From contig NZ_CP138632.1 of NCBI RefSeq assembly GCF_036456085.1, forward strand, positions 2,027,001 to 2,091,000: 64,000 nucleotides of DNA. Reading direction: 5' to 3'. Source of the stretch: Veillonella parvula. Its GTDB lineage: Bacteria > Bacillota > Negativicutes > Veillonellales > Veillonellaceae. The translations under genes and the position numbers were made by a program. How positions within the stretch are numbered: the first letter of the stretch is position 1; each line of letters starts with the position of its first letter. Below are positions 29,711-37,882 of this stretch, piece after piece. The notes below the pieces were generated by a model. It was not told the origin of the DNA, ran no database searches, and saw only the letters and a program-made list of their open reading frames with translations.

Positions 29711-29747
29711 AAAAAAAGACGATGACAAATGTCATCGTCTTTTTGTT
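29711..29747. terminator. Bidirectional terminator after thiM-thiE
   Basis: AAAAAGACGATGACA pairs with TGTCATCGTCTTTTT around AA. It also lies at the 3' side of the convergent rubrerythrin gene. Confidence 0.85.
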
Positions 29748-29760
29748 AAGGAAGTTGTCA

Positions 29761-29853
29761 GTACTTACTGTAAGTTTAGATTGTACTTACAGGTATAGTT
29801 TTATTAAAATCTGTACTTACAGGTTATTAATCTAGTTAGTGTCGTACTTACAG
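29761..29853. repeat. Four copies of GTACTTACAG-type repeat after rubrerythrin
   Basis: GTACTTACTG at 29761, TGTACTTACAG at 29782 and 29812, and CGTACTTACAG at 29843 are spaced 22, 30 and 31 bases apart. The last ends one base before the rubrerythrin stop codon. On the rubrerythrin strand they read CTGTAAGTAC. A fifth copy (GTACTTACG, 30415) overlaps the rubrerythrin ribosome-site region. Confidence 0.7.
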
Positions 29854-29854
29854 A

Positions 29855-30400
29855 TTAGATGGATTCAACGAAACGGTGGAAGAAAGCTTGTGGATGTGCA
29901 CATACAGGGCAAATTTTTGGAGCTTCTTCACCAACGTGTACGTAACCGCAGTTAGCACAGATCCAAGCTACTGGTTCGTCATTGTGGAATACTTTGTTAC
30001 CGGATACTTGAGCTGCTAATGCAAGGTAACGAGCTTCATGACGAGCTTCGATTTTACCAACTTCGCGCATTTGGAAAGCGATTTTAGCAAAGCCTTCTTT
30101 TTCAGCTTCGTCAGCGAATTCTTTGTACATTGTAGTATGTTCGTAGTTTTCACCAGCTGCTGCATCGCGAAGGTTAGCTTCGATATCAGCGGAAATATCG
30201 CCACCATGAAGAGCTTTGAACCACAATTTAGCATGTGCAGATTCGTTGTGAGCTGTTTCTTCGAAATAGTCAGCGATTTCGTTCATGCCAGCTTTACGAG
30301 CTGCACTAGCGTAGAATGTATATTTTTGGAATGCTTGGGATTCGCCAGCAAATGCTGCTTGAAGATTTTTTTCAGTGTTAGAACCTTTTAATTCTGCCAT
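29855..30400 (-). CDS. rbr: Rubrerythrin
   Basis: 181 aa. An N-terminal four-helix diiron domain has ExxH ligands in EETAHNESAHAKLW and EARHEARY. A C-terminal rubredoxin-like domain has two CxxC pairs (CANC and CPVC, 12 residues between). It reduces hydrogen peroxide to water using electrons passed through the rubredoxin site, a main peroxide defence in anaerobes. RBS AAAGGAG. A 750-base gap upstream holds two Fur/PerR-like boxes. Confidence 0.96.
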   Translation of the reverse strand: MAELKGSNTEKNLQAAFAGESQAFQKYTFYASAARKAGMNEIADYFEETAHNESAHAKLWFKALHGGDISADIEANLRDAAAGENYEHTTMYKEFADEAEKEGFAKIAFQMREVGKIEARHEARYLALAAQVSGNKVFHNDEPVAWICANCGYVHVGEEAPKICPVCAHPQAFFHRFVESI

Positions 30401-30741
30401 TTTAATACTCCTTTGTACTTACGATAATTTTCAAAATTGTTACTTAACGTATATATTCATAACCACTTGGTTGTGAATGCAATGGAATAGAATACTTATT
30501 CTATCAATCTCGAGGGCGACTTCGCCTTAGTAAGAAAACTTATTCTTAGATCAAATAGACACTTGCCTAACTCTTAAAATAGTACTTACTTATTTGTGTA
30601 TTTCGGCACTTGCCGTCTTAACAGTTTTATATACAATGTGTTATCCGTATACTTAACGAATAATCATTGTTGACTATATTGTAACATACTAAATGAGAAA
30701 TGCAAGTCTTTTTGTAAAATTTATTTCGAAAATTTTCTAAA

Positions 30742-30756
30742 TGATAAATATTATCA
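30742..30756. promoter_or_regulatory. Fur/PerR-like box
   Basis: TGATAAATATTATCA is a 7-1-7 palindrome matching the Fur consensus TGATAATnATTATCA except at the inner pair. It lies 340 bases upstream of rubrerythrin. Confidence 0.45.
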
Positions 30757-30820
30757 ATGCAGTAAAAATATGGGTTTATAAAGATTGAATAGTATGGGGT
30801 TTATAAAAAATCTCTATATT

Positions 30821-30838
30821 GATATTGAGAATGATAAC
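30821..30838. promoter_or_regulatory. Second Fur-like site (three hexamers)
   Basis: GATATT GAGAAT GATAAC reads as three adjacent GATAAT-type hexamers with one or two mismatches each, 65 bases beyond the first box. Confidence 0.35.
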
Positions 30839-31148
30839 TAAATGAAAAATCATTATTGTTTAGTTACTAATGTTGATTTCTTTAGATGCACTAATATTTC
30901 CCTATAAAATATAATGATTAAGCTAAACATTTTTGTGATCTTTTGGTGATTATATAATACTATTTTTCTTGTGTTATGGTTTTAATTATAAGAACAGCAG
31001 ACATATCAAATCTTTGCAATATATATTTAGGGCGAAAATTTTATGGTTATATAATAGACGATTGAACTATAGAATCAGGATATATTTATAGAACCAACTA
31101 TTTCATGTATAATAAATATAAATACTGACATAAGTTAAAGGAGGCGCC

Positions 31149-31352
31149 ATGGCATTTGTTAGATATTACGTAGGCGATGTAGTGAAGATGAAAAAATCAC
31201 ATCCTTGTGGCAGTGATGAGTGGGAAGTTAAGCGAATCGGCACAGACTTCCTCATCGTATGTAATGGCTGTGGACATCAACTCTTGATGCCGCGCCCTAA
31301 ATTTGAAAAGGCTGTTAAGAAAATCGTCTCTCGATTGCCGGAAAATGAGTAG
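31149..31352 (+). CDS. DUF951 family small protein
   Basis: 67 aa. The family pattern is clear: YVGDVVKMKKSHPCGSDEWEV, FLIVCNGCGHQLLMPRPKFEK. Cys in HPCG and CNGCG could bind zinc. Such proteins are common in Firmicutes and often lie near ychF or ssb-rpsR genes; the function is unknown. It is 9 bases before selD and probably co-transcribed with it. Confidence 0.9.
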   Translation: MAFVRYYVGDVVKMKKSHPCGSDEWEVKRIGTDFLIVCNGCGHQLLMPRPKFEKAVKKIVSRLPENE

Positions 31353-31361
31353 GGAGAAATT

Positions 31362-32393
31362 ATGGTACGACTTACTGATTATGTGACAAGTGGAGGCTGT
31401 GCGTGTAAGATTGGGCCTCATATATTGAACCGTGTGCTAAAAGCTGTAACACCCGTTACTAACGAGCATGTTCTCGCAGATATGACTGGTGCCGATGATG
31501 CAGGTGTATATCAAATCTCTGATACCTTTGCATTGGTGCAAACCTTAGATTTCTTTACACCTATGGTTAATGATCCTGGTTTATTTGGTAAAATTGCAGC
31601 TGCCAATGCACTAAGCGATGTGTATGCTATGGGTGGAACTCCTTTAACCGCGATGAATATCGTAGGCTTTCCGGTTCCTCTCGTCGAGCAAGGTGTTTTG
31701 ACGGATGTGTTAAATGGGGCTGGTTCGATTGTAGCCGAGGCTGGTGCAGCTATCGTAGGTGGACACAGCATTGAAAATAAGGAACCTATCTTTGGGATGT
31801 CTGTGACTGGTCAAGTAAATCCCCATCAGATTTGGAAAAATAAAGGTGCTCAAGTAGGGGACGTGTTGGTACTAACAAAACGCATTGGTACAGGTATTAT
31901 GAATAATGCGTTGAAAGCAGATTTATTCCCTGTAGGCACGGAACAGGCCGTTACTAGTATGAGTACTTTAAATCGTGCAGCGGCTGAGGTGGCACATAAC
32001 TTTACAGTTCATGCTTGTACAGATGTTACGGGTTTTAGCCTCATGGGACACTCTGTAGAAATGGCAAGTGCTTCTGATGTGACGATTCATATTAAAGTTT
32101 ACGATATCCCTCTTTTTGATGATGTCATCGAGGCGGCTCAAATGGGGTTAATTCCGGCTGCATCTTATGGTAATCGCAAGGCTATAACTGAAGTGCAAGT
32201 TGATGAGGCCTTGGATCCTGTATGGACGGATATTGTATTTGATCCTCAAACCTCTGGAGGGCTATTATTCTCTGTTCCTGCTAGCGAAGGTGAGCCACTT
32301 GTTGAGGCCTTTCATAAGACGGGTATTGACTGTGCTGCTATTGTGGGGACTGTTGAAAGCTTCAGCGGTTTAGCGGTACGCGTTACAGAATAA
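31362..32393 (+). CDS. selD: Selenide, water dikinase SelD
   Basis: 343 aa. It makes selenophosphate from selenide and ATP. The N-terminal loop SGGCACKIGP carries the active Cys13 and Lys16 (Cys, not selenocysteine: no in-frame TGA). Metal and ATP sites appear as MTGADDAGVYQI, QTLDFFTPMVNDP and GGHSIENKEPIFG. It is followed by yedF and a DUF3343 gene. No selA, selB or selC is seen in the window. With YqeB and XdhC genes at 0.5-2.3 kb, this points to selenium for molybdenum hydroxylases. Confidence 0.96.
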   Translation: MVRLTDYVTSGGCACKIGPHILNRVLKAVTPVTNEHVLADMTGADDAGVYQISDTFALVQTLDFFTPMVNDPGLFGKIAAANALSDVYAMGGTPLTAMNIVGFPVPLVEQGVLTDVLNGAGSIVAEAGAAIVGGHSIENKEPIFGMSVTGQVNPHQIWKNKGAQVGDVLVLTKRIGTGIMNNALKADLFPVGTEQAVTSMSTLNRAAAEVAHNFTVHACTDVTGFSLMGHSVEMASASDVTIHIKVYDIPLFDDVIEAAQMGLIPAASYGNRKAITEVQVDEALDPVWTDIVFDPQTSGGLLFSVPASEGEPLVEAFHKTGIDCAAIVGTVESFSGLAVRVTE

Positions 32394-32450
32394 AATTATA
32401 AAAATCAGGTCTATACTATTGAGGATAGATATTTAATTAAATTATTATTA

Positions 32451-32506
32451 GCTGATAGCTGATAGCTGATAGCTGATAGCTGATAGCTGATAGCTGATAG
32501 CTGATA
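32451..32506 (+). repeat. Perfect heptanucleotide tandem repeat, 8 x GCTGATA
   Basis: Eight exact copies of GCTGATA lie between selD and yedF, ending 36 bases before the yedF start. Tracts of this kind change copy number by slipped pairing. Here a change would alter spacing in the yedF promoter or leader, not a reading frame. Confidence 0.95.
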
Positions 32507-32515
32507 CTTTCACAA
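32506..32515 (+). promoter_or_regulatory. ACTTTCACAA element before yedF
   Basis: The ten bases directly follow the heptamer tract and equal the right half of the palindrome before glmM, in the same orientation to the gene. Confidence 0.35.
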
Positions 32516-32542
32516 ATTATATGATGTATATAGAGGTGTATG

Positions 32543-33142
32543 ATGAGCAATACAAAGGAATTAACGGTAGATGTGCGCGGTAGCTTGTGTCCAAAACCTG
32601 TTATTGAAACTAAGAAGGTAAGTGATGCGAATCCAAATGCTGTTATTACTACAATTGTAGATAATGAAGTGAGCCGCGATAATGTAGAGAAGTTTGGTAA
32701 GTCTCGTGGTTATGGTGTAGCTATTCGCCAAGATGGCAAGGATTTTTATCTTACTATGACACCAAATGCAAATCCGGTAACGGAAGTAAGTTGTGAACCT
32801 ATGAACTATGGAAATCGCGTCATTCTGATGACGAAGGATTATCTTGGTGAAGGTAGTGAAGAGCTTGGCCGAAATTTGATGAAAACCTTCTGGGTATGTA
32901 TGCTTGAAGCTGACGTAAAGCCTTCTAAGATTTATTTCATCAATAGCAGTGTTAAGATGGTAGTCAATGATTCGGTTCATTTGGAAAATATCAAGAAATT
33001 AGCTGAGCTTGGTGTAGAAATTGCAGCATGCGGCATTTGCCTTGATTATTTCGGTGTGAAAGATGAGTTGGGCGTAGGCAGTATTACTAATATGTACGCT
33101 ATTACAGATGCAATCCTTGGAGATAATATTGTTAAGCTATAA
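32543..33142 (+). CDS. yedF: YedF, sulfurtransferase-like selenium metabolism protein
   Basis: 199 aa (ATG at 32543 preferred by spacing from GAGGTG; 32540 is possible). The N-terminal TusA/SirA-like domain has the active Cys in RGSLCPKPVIETKK. A DsrE-like C-terminal domain follows (VILMTKDYLGEGSEELGRN, ELGVEIAACGICLDYFGVKDEL). The family occurs with SelD in selenium-dependent molybdenum hydroxylase genomes and is thought to carry selenium or sulfur. The heptamer repeat tract lies in its leader. Confidence 0.92.
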   Translation: MSNTKELTVDVRGSLCPKPVIETKKVSDANPNAVITTIVDNEVSRDNVEKFGKSRGYGVAIRQDGKDFYLTMTPNANPVTEVSCEPMNYGNRVILMTKDYLGEGSEELGRNLMKTFWVCMLEADVKPSKIYFINSSVKMVVNDSVHLENIKKLAELGVEIAACGICLDYFGVKDELGVGSITNMYAITDAILGDNIVKL

Positions 33143-33266
33143 TATTAGTATTTTATTTTGATATATCGATTTAGAGCTACTGATTTAAAGTAGATTTCTT
33201 ATTTCTAGAATGAATCATTGAGATGAAAGACATTTAATCGTATCTACTTTGGTAGGAGGTGAGGCA

Positions 33267-33524
33267 TTGGAAAATAAGAAATTACTTATAGTCTTTACAT
33301 CCTATTATTTTGGGGATAAGGCAGATAAGGTATTAACAGAATTAGAGGTGCCTCATCAGTTGATGGCTACCCCCCCAGAGCTTTACGATATGTGCGGTTT
33401 ATCTATTGCAATAGACTCAAGTATAGTGGATCAAGTAAAGACAATTTTAAAAGAACATAAAATTAGTATATCTGGCTTATTTTGGTATGAAAAAGGAGAG
33501 CTAGCCGTACCGTATAAAGTCTAG
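33267..33524 (+). CDS. DUF3343 protein, putative Se/S carrier
   Basis: 85 aa with a TTG start at 33267, chosen because AGGAGGTG lies 5-9 bases upstream. It begins KKLLIVFTSYYFGDKADKVLTE, has PPELYDMCGLSIAI with one Cys, and ends LFWYEKGELAVPYKV. DUF3343 proteins are often encoded next to selD and yedF and are proposed carriers of selenium or sulfur. A small terminator follows. Confidence 0.82.
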   Translation: MENKKLLIVFTSYYFGDKADKVLTELEVPHQLMATPPELYDMCGLSIAIDSSIVDQVKTILKEHKISISGLFWYEKGELAVPYKV

Positions 33525-33544
33525 ACGTTGTCTAGGCTTTTTTT
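33521..33544 (+). terminator. Terminator after DUF3343 gene
   Basis: A short stem CTAGAC/GTCTAG is followed by GCTTTTTTTAC; the left arm overlaps the stop codon. Confidence 0.6.
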
Positions 33545-33642
33545 ACTTTAGTGTCCATCTTCATATAACTTGAACGATGAGTGTGGTACTATAGAAACAT
33601 GATATATTTTATCAATTACAGATATTAATTATGGAGGTATAT

Positions 33643-34350
33643 ATGAGTAAATATGAAATAGAAAATGTAAAATTAACAGCCCCTAAATTTGATCGTAAAG
33701 ATTTAGAGTACGCTATGACATATCGTTATGCATGTAAGAAATTTGATAGTACTAAAAAGATTTCTGATGAAGATTGGCAAGGTATTTTAACAGCGGCGCG
33801 ATTGTCTCCAACCTCTTTAGGTTTTGAGGCTTACCAATTATTAGTTATTCAAAATCCTGAAATCCGTGAAAAGATGAAGGCTTATGGTTGGGGCATTCAA
33901 GCTGGTCTTGAAGCGAGTCATTTCGTAGTGTTCTTAACACGTAAAAAGGTGGATTTGGAATTTGATTCTCCTTATGTACGCTACATTCAAGAAGAGGTGA
34001 AACAATTACCTGCTGAAGTCGATGCTATTTATAAAGAAAAATATGCTCAGTTCACAACTGAAGACTATAAAACATTTGAGTCTGATCGTGCTGCCTTTGA
34101 TTGGTCTTCAAAGCAAGTGTATATTGTAATGGCTAACATGATGACTATGGCTGCTTATGAAGGTCTTGATTCCTGTGCATTGGAAGGCTTTAATCAAGAT
34201 AAGATGACAGTGCTCTTAGGTGATGAATTAGGTCTTTTTGATACAAAGCATTTTGGCATTGCTGTGATGGCTGCCTTTGGTTATCGTGATGAAGAACCAC
34301 ATCGAAATAAAACACGTCGTACAATGAATGAAATTGTTACCGTAGTTTAA
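33643..34350 (+). CDS. Nitroreductase-family NAD(P)H flavin oxidoreductase
   Basis: 235 aa (ATG at 33643 after GGAGG). YRYACKKFDSTKKISDEDWQ at the N-terminus, RLSPTSLGFEAYQL (flavin-contact region) and the C-terminal FGYRDEEPHRNKTRR match NfsB-type FMN enzymes. They reduce nitro compounds, quinones or flavins. It is probably a single gene. The physiological substrate is unknown. Confidence 0.9.
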   Translation: MSKYEIENVKLTAPKFDRKDLEYAMTYRYACKKFDSTKKISDEDWQGILTAARLSPTSLGFEAYQLLVIQNPEIREKMKAYGWGIQAGLEASHFVVFLTRKKVDLEFDSPYVRYIQEEVKQLPAEVDAIYKEKYAQFTTEDYKTFESDRAAFDWSSKQVYIVMANMMTMAAYEGLDSCALEGFNQDKMTVLLGDELGLFDTKHFGIAVMAAFGYRDEEPHRNKTRRTMNEIVTVV

Positions 34351-34507
34351 TCGATTGTGACTTTTATAACTACATCGAATTTCTTCATCTAATCTTTAGA
34401 AATGAATGGTATATTATAAATATACAAATTATTTATTATATTTATAAAGCCCATATAATTTGGTAGGATATTATAAATATATTGATTAAATAGGAAGGAG
34501 TGATCGT

Positions 34508-34747
34508 ATGTTATGGTCAATTATTGTTGGTGGTTTTATCGGTTTTCTTGCAGGAGCCATCACTAACAAAGGTGGAGCAATGGGCATTATTGCCAATGTT
34601 GTTGCTGGTTTAGTTGGTTCGTCTGTAGGTCAAGCAATATTTGGCATATGGGGTCCTAGTTTAGCTGGCATGGCATTAATTCCTTCTGTTCTTGGCGCTG
34701 TAATTGTTGTTGCTGTTGTTTCGTTTTTCTTCGGGAAAAAGGGATAG
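34508..34747 (+). CDS. GlsB/YeaQ/YmgE-family membrane stress protein
   Basis: 79 aa, Gly-rich, with three short membrane segments and the pattern GGFIGFLAGAITNKGGAMG ... NVVAGLVGSSVG. This is the transglycosylase-associated/GlsB family, common in general stress regulons. It lies just before a CsbD-like gene, another stress-family member. RBS GGAAGGAG. Confidence 0.88.
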   Translation: MLWSIIVGGFIGFLAGAITNKGGAMGIIANVVAGLVGSSVGQAIFGIWGPSLAGMALIPSVLGAVIVVAVVSFFFGKKG

Positions 34748-34825
34748 TAATCTATTTTTAAAAGTATAGATAACATATATAGCTAACATAATTAAAAATG
34801 ATTTTATATGAAAGGATTCATAATT

Positions 34826-35062
34826 ATGGCATTAGAAGATAAATTAAATCAAGCTAAAGGTGCATTAAAAGAAAATGCCGGTAAATTAACTGGTGACAAA
34901 GAATTGGAAGCAGAAGGTGCTGTAGAAAATACAGCTGCAAAAGTTAAAGACGCTGCACATGATGTTGCTGAAGATCTCAAAAAAGCAGCTGAAGATGTTA
35001 AAGATGCTGTAGATGGTGCGATTAGTGGCGTCAAAAATGTTCTTCATAAAGACGATAAATAA
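34826..35062 (+). CDS. CsbD-family stress protein
   Basis: 78 aa from the ATG at 34826 (AAAGGA upstream; an ATG six codons earlier is less likely). [20 protein letters not shown] is the CsbD signature. The rest is a long amphipathic Ala/Lys/Glu/Asp helix ([20 protein letters not shown]) that recalls desiccation proteins. It is followed by a bidirectional terminator. Confidence 0.88.
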   Translation: MALEDKLNQAKGALKENAGKLTGDKELEAEGAVENTAAKVKDAAHDVAEDLKKAAEDVKDAVDGAISGVKNVLHKDDK

Positions 35063-35088
35063 TATTATATAAAGGTTATAATTAGTAA

Positions 35089-35126
35089 TAAAAAACCAGT
35101 AAATCTTGAGATTTACTGGTTTTTGT
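35089..35126. terminator. Bidirectional terminator between csbD-like gene and ychF
   Basis: AAAACCAGTAAATC and GATTTACTGGTTTT pair around TTGA, with A and T runs outside. Confidence 0.85.
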
Positions 35127-35139
35127 TATATAAGTTTGT

Positions 35140-36246
35140 TTATACATTGAAGCGGAAATGGGTTACATCGCCGTCTTTCATAACGTAGTCTTTGCCTTCA
35201 AGGCGTACAAGGCCTTTTTCTTTAGCCGCGTTTTGGCTACCGCAAGCTTGTAGATCATCAAAGGAGACAATTTCAGCGCGGATAAAGCCTTTTTCAATAT
35301 CCGAGTGAATTTTACCAGCAGCTTGAGGTGCTTTGGTGCCATTTACGATTGTCCAAGCACGAGCTTCCATTTCACCAGCTGTGAAGTAATTGATAAGACC
35401 TAAAAGTGCATAACTTGCTTTGATAAGTTTAGTTAAGCCAGACTCTTCAAGGCCAAGATCTTCAAGGAATGCAGCGGATTCTTCTTCGGATAACTCTGCA
35501 ATTTCGGACTCGATACGTGCGGACACAACAACGATACCAGCGCCTTCGTTTTTCGCATATTCCTCTACGCGTTTTACATATTCGTTGGCAGAATAATCAG
35601 ATACTTCATCTTCGGAAATGTTGGCTACATAAAGAGATGGTTTAGCTGTAAGCAATGTCAACTCTTTGATCATTTCCAATTCTTCTTCTTCAAGACCTTG
35701 TGCACGAACGGGTTTTGCTTCACCTAAACCTTCGATGATACGCTCTAATAATGGCAGTTCAGCACGAGCATCTTTATCGCCAGATTTGGCGATTTTTTCG
35801 ATGCGTTGTTTTCGTTTTTCTACGGATTCAAGATCAGCAAGGCAGAGCTCAGTATTAATGATTTCGATGTCGCGAATTGGATCAATAGAGCCAGAAACGT
35901 GAGTGATGTTAGGGTCATCGAAACAACGAATAACTTGTGCTATCGCATCTACTTGGCGGATATGGCTAAGGAATTTATTACCCAAACCTTCGCCCTTGGA
36001 TGCACCTTCTACGAGGCCAGCAATATCTACGAAGCGCATAGCAGCAGGGAGGATGCGTTTGGAACCGAACATTTCAGCCAATACAGCTAAACGATTATCT
36101 GGAACGTCAACGACACCTACATTAGGTTCAATTGTACAGAATGGATAATTGGCAGCTTCAGCGCCCGCTTTTGTGATAGCGTTGAATAATGTACTTTTAC
36201 CAACATTTGGAAGGCCTACGATGCCTACTTCTAAATTTGTGCTCAT
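35140..36246 (-). CDS. ychF: Ribosome-binding ATPase YchF
   Basis: 368 aa from the ATG at 36246 (AAAGGTGG upstream). G1 loop GIVGLPNVGKSTLFNAI, G3 FVDIAGLVEGASKGEGLGNKFL, and NISE in place of the GTPase NKxD, which marks the ATP-preferring YchF/OLA1 type. A C-terminal TGS domain ends MKDGDVTHFRFNV. It binds ribosomes and takes part in translation and stress responses. An ACTTTCACAA element lies 36 bases upstream. Confidence 0.96.
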   Translation of the reverse strand: MSTNLEVGIVGLPNVGKSTLFNAITKAGAEAANYPFCTIEPNVGVVDVPDNRLAVLAEMFGSKRILPAAMRFVDIAGLVEGASKGEGLGNKFLSHIRQVDAIAQVIRCFDDPNITHVSGSIDPIRDIEIINTELCLADLESVEKRKQRIEKIAKSGDKDARAELPLLERIIEGLGEAKPVRAQGLEEEELEMIKELTLLTAKPSLYVANISEDEVSDYSANEYVKRVEEYAKNEGAGIVVVSARIESEIAELSEEESAAFLEDLGLEESGLTKLIKASYALLGLINYFTAGEMEARAWTIVNGTKAPQAAGKIHSDIEKGFIRAEIVSFDDLQACGSQNAAKEKGLVRLEGKDYVMKDGDVTHFRFNV

Positions 36247-36599
36247 GGTACCACCTTTTATTAACAAATTGATTTCGTTCTTTGTGAAAGTTTATAGCAA
36301 TAGTTTGTTATAAACCTTATCAAATAAATATTATACCATACTAATAGGATGGAATTACTCAATAAATATAAAATAGATTATTTCAAAGTGCTATAATATA
36401 AATAGAGTTAAATATATTACTTAAATAATGTGATAAGTTCATATTAAAATATAGGATTAATATAGATTTTTATTCGCCATAACTATATTGATATAATTTA
36501 TAGGTGTATATATTAATAGGGTATGGAATGTATCCAATCATGTTAATGTATATATTTTTAAACCTATATAGTGAAAGCTAATAGGAAAGGAAGTTCAGT
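36247..36599. other. 353-base AT-rich divergent gap ychF / cfa
   Basis: No gene is visible. On the minus strand ACTTTCACAA (36282-36291) precedes ychF. On the plus strand TATAAT at 36492-36497 may be the cfa -10 box, with a poor -35. Confidence 0.4.
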
Positions 36600-37772
36600 A
36601 TGTTTTCCAAGCTATTTGATAGTTTCTTAGTCCATTATTTAGAACGCTTTAATGATCATTGTTTTACCGTAAAAATTGGAGATAATGAATATACAATCGG
36701 TGACGGAGAATCCGAGTTTACCGTCATCGTTAATCGCGATATTCCCAAGAAAGATTTGTTAATATCCGCAGAACTCGCCCTCGGTGAAGCGTATATGCGT
36801 AAAGATATCGAAATTGAAGGGGATTTGTTTAAAGCCCTTTGTGTAGTCCTTGGTCATGTAGGTAAGGACTCTATCAATCGTAAGGTACTTAGCTCGCTCT
36901 TTAATGCAGGTCTTAAAAAGAAAGATCAAAAACAACAAGTATCTTCCCATTATGATTTAGGCAATGAATTCTATAAATTGTGGCTCGATGAAACCATGAG
37001 CTATTCCTGTGCGTATTTTAAGCATGAGAATGATAGTCTTAAAGATGCGCAATATCAAAAGGTTCATCATATTCTCGATAAATTGTACTTAAAAGAGGGA
37101 ATGACTTTACTTGATATCGGTTGCGGATGGGGATTCCTTCTCATTGAAGCGGCTCGTAAATACGGTGTTAAGGGCTATGGGTGTACTCTTTCCGAAGAAC
37201 AATGGAAAAAAGGGCAGGAACGTATTAAAGAATATGGTCTTGAAGGACAGGTTGAGATTGAGCTTATAGATTATCGCGACGTAGCGGCTTCCGGGCGTAC
37301 CTTTGACCGCATTGTCAGCATCGGAATGCTTGAACATGTAGGTCGGCCTAATTTTCCTCTGTATATGGAGGACGCATCGGATATGCTTAAAGATGGTGGT
37401 TTGTTCCTGCTTCACTACATCAGTGATCCCTCTGAAAAGGAAACAAGTGCCTGGATTCGTAAATATATCTTTCCGGGTGGATGTTTGCCGTCCCTTCGCG
37501 AAATGGTCACTCTCGCTTATGACTATGACATGAATGTCATCGATGTTGAAAGTTTACGGTATCACTATTATAAGACTTTAATGCATTGGTATAACAATTT
37601 CCAAGGCGTCCGTGAGCAAGTAGAAGCGAAACGGGGGAGTGAATTCGTACGCATGTGGGATTTGTATCTTTGTGGATGTGCGGCAGGTTTCTACATCGGT
37701 AATATGGACTTGCATCAAATTTTGATGACAAAAGGTGTTACGAATGAGTTACCGTTAACACGTTGGTATTAA
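36600..37772 (+). CDS. cfa: Cyclopropane-fatty-acyl-phospholipid synthase
   Basis: 390 aa. An N-terminal lipid-binding part (FTVKIGDNEYTIGDGE, GEAYMRKDIEIEG) precedes a SAM methyltransferase domain: SSHYDLGNEFYKLWLDETM, SYSCAYF, LLDIGCGWGF (SAM motif I) and the segment SIGMLEHVGRPNFPLYM. It converts double bonds of membrane lipids to cyclopropane rings using SAM, often in stationary phase or acid stress. Confidence 0.96.
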   Translation: MFSKLFDSFLVHYLERFNDHCFTVKIGDNEYTIGDGESEFTVIVNRDIPKKDLLISAELALGEAYMRKDIEIEGDLFKALCVVLGHVGKDSINRKVLSSLFNAGLKKKDQKQQVSSHYDLGNEFYKLWLDETMSYSCAYFKHENDSLKDAQYQKVHHILDKLYLKEGMTLLDIGCGWGFLLIEAARKYGVKGYGCTLSEEQWKKGQERIKEYGLEGQVEIELIDYRDVAASGRTFDRIVSIGMLEHVGRPNFPLYMEDASDMLKDGGLFLLHYISDPSEKETSAWIRKYIFPGGCLPSLREMVTLAYDYDMNVIDVESLRYHYYKTLMHWYNNFQGVREQVEAKRGSEFVRMWDLYLCGCAAGFYIGNMDLHQILMTKGVTNELPLTRWY

Positions 37773-37801
37773 TTAAACGTAAAATAAGGTTAATAGAATA
37801 A

Positions 37802-37832
37802 AAAAGAGACCATCTGGTATGGTCTCTTTTAA
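37802..37832 (+). terminator. Terminator after cfa
   Basis: AAAAGAGACCAT and ATGGTCTCTTTT pair around CTGGT. Confidence 0.8.
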
Positions 37833-37840
37833 TGTGTATG

Positions 37841-37878
37841 AAAAAGGCCCTCATCTATTAAGTCGATGAGGGCCTTGC
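37841..37878 (-). terminator. Terminator after ddh
   Basis: On the minus strand AAGGCCCTCATC pairs with GATGAGGGCCTT, followed by TTTC. Confidence 0.8.
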
Positions 37879-37882
37879 TCTA

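Larger units (their letters stand above)
30401..31148. other. 748-base gap between rubrerythrin and DUF951 gene
   Basis: No gene is visible. Near the rubrerythrin side there is a hairpin TTCATAACCA/TGGTTGTGAA (30456-30477), a GGCG/CGCC hairpin near 30513-30524, and repeated ACTTATTCT and CACTTGCC words. This suggests a long structured leader of the rubrerythrin transcript. The middle holds Fur-like boxes. The right part is AT-rich, and GGAGGCG precedes the DUF951 start. Confidence 0.4.

Noticed and set aside
29761-29853. Possible CRISPR array
   Set aside because: The repeats are only 10-11 bases, spacing is uneven (22-31) and no cas genes are present.
32451-32506. Possible CRISPR or iteron origin
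   Set aside because: The heptamers are in direct contact with no spacers, and no replication gene is near.
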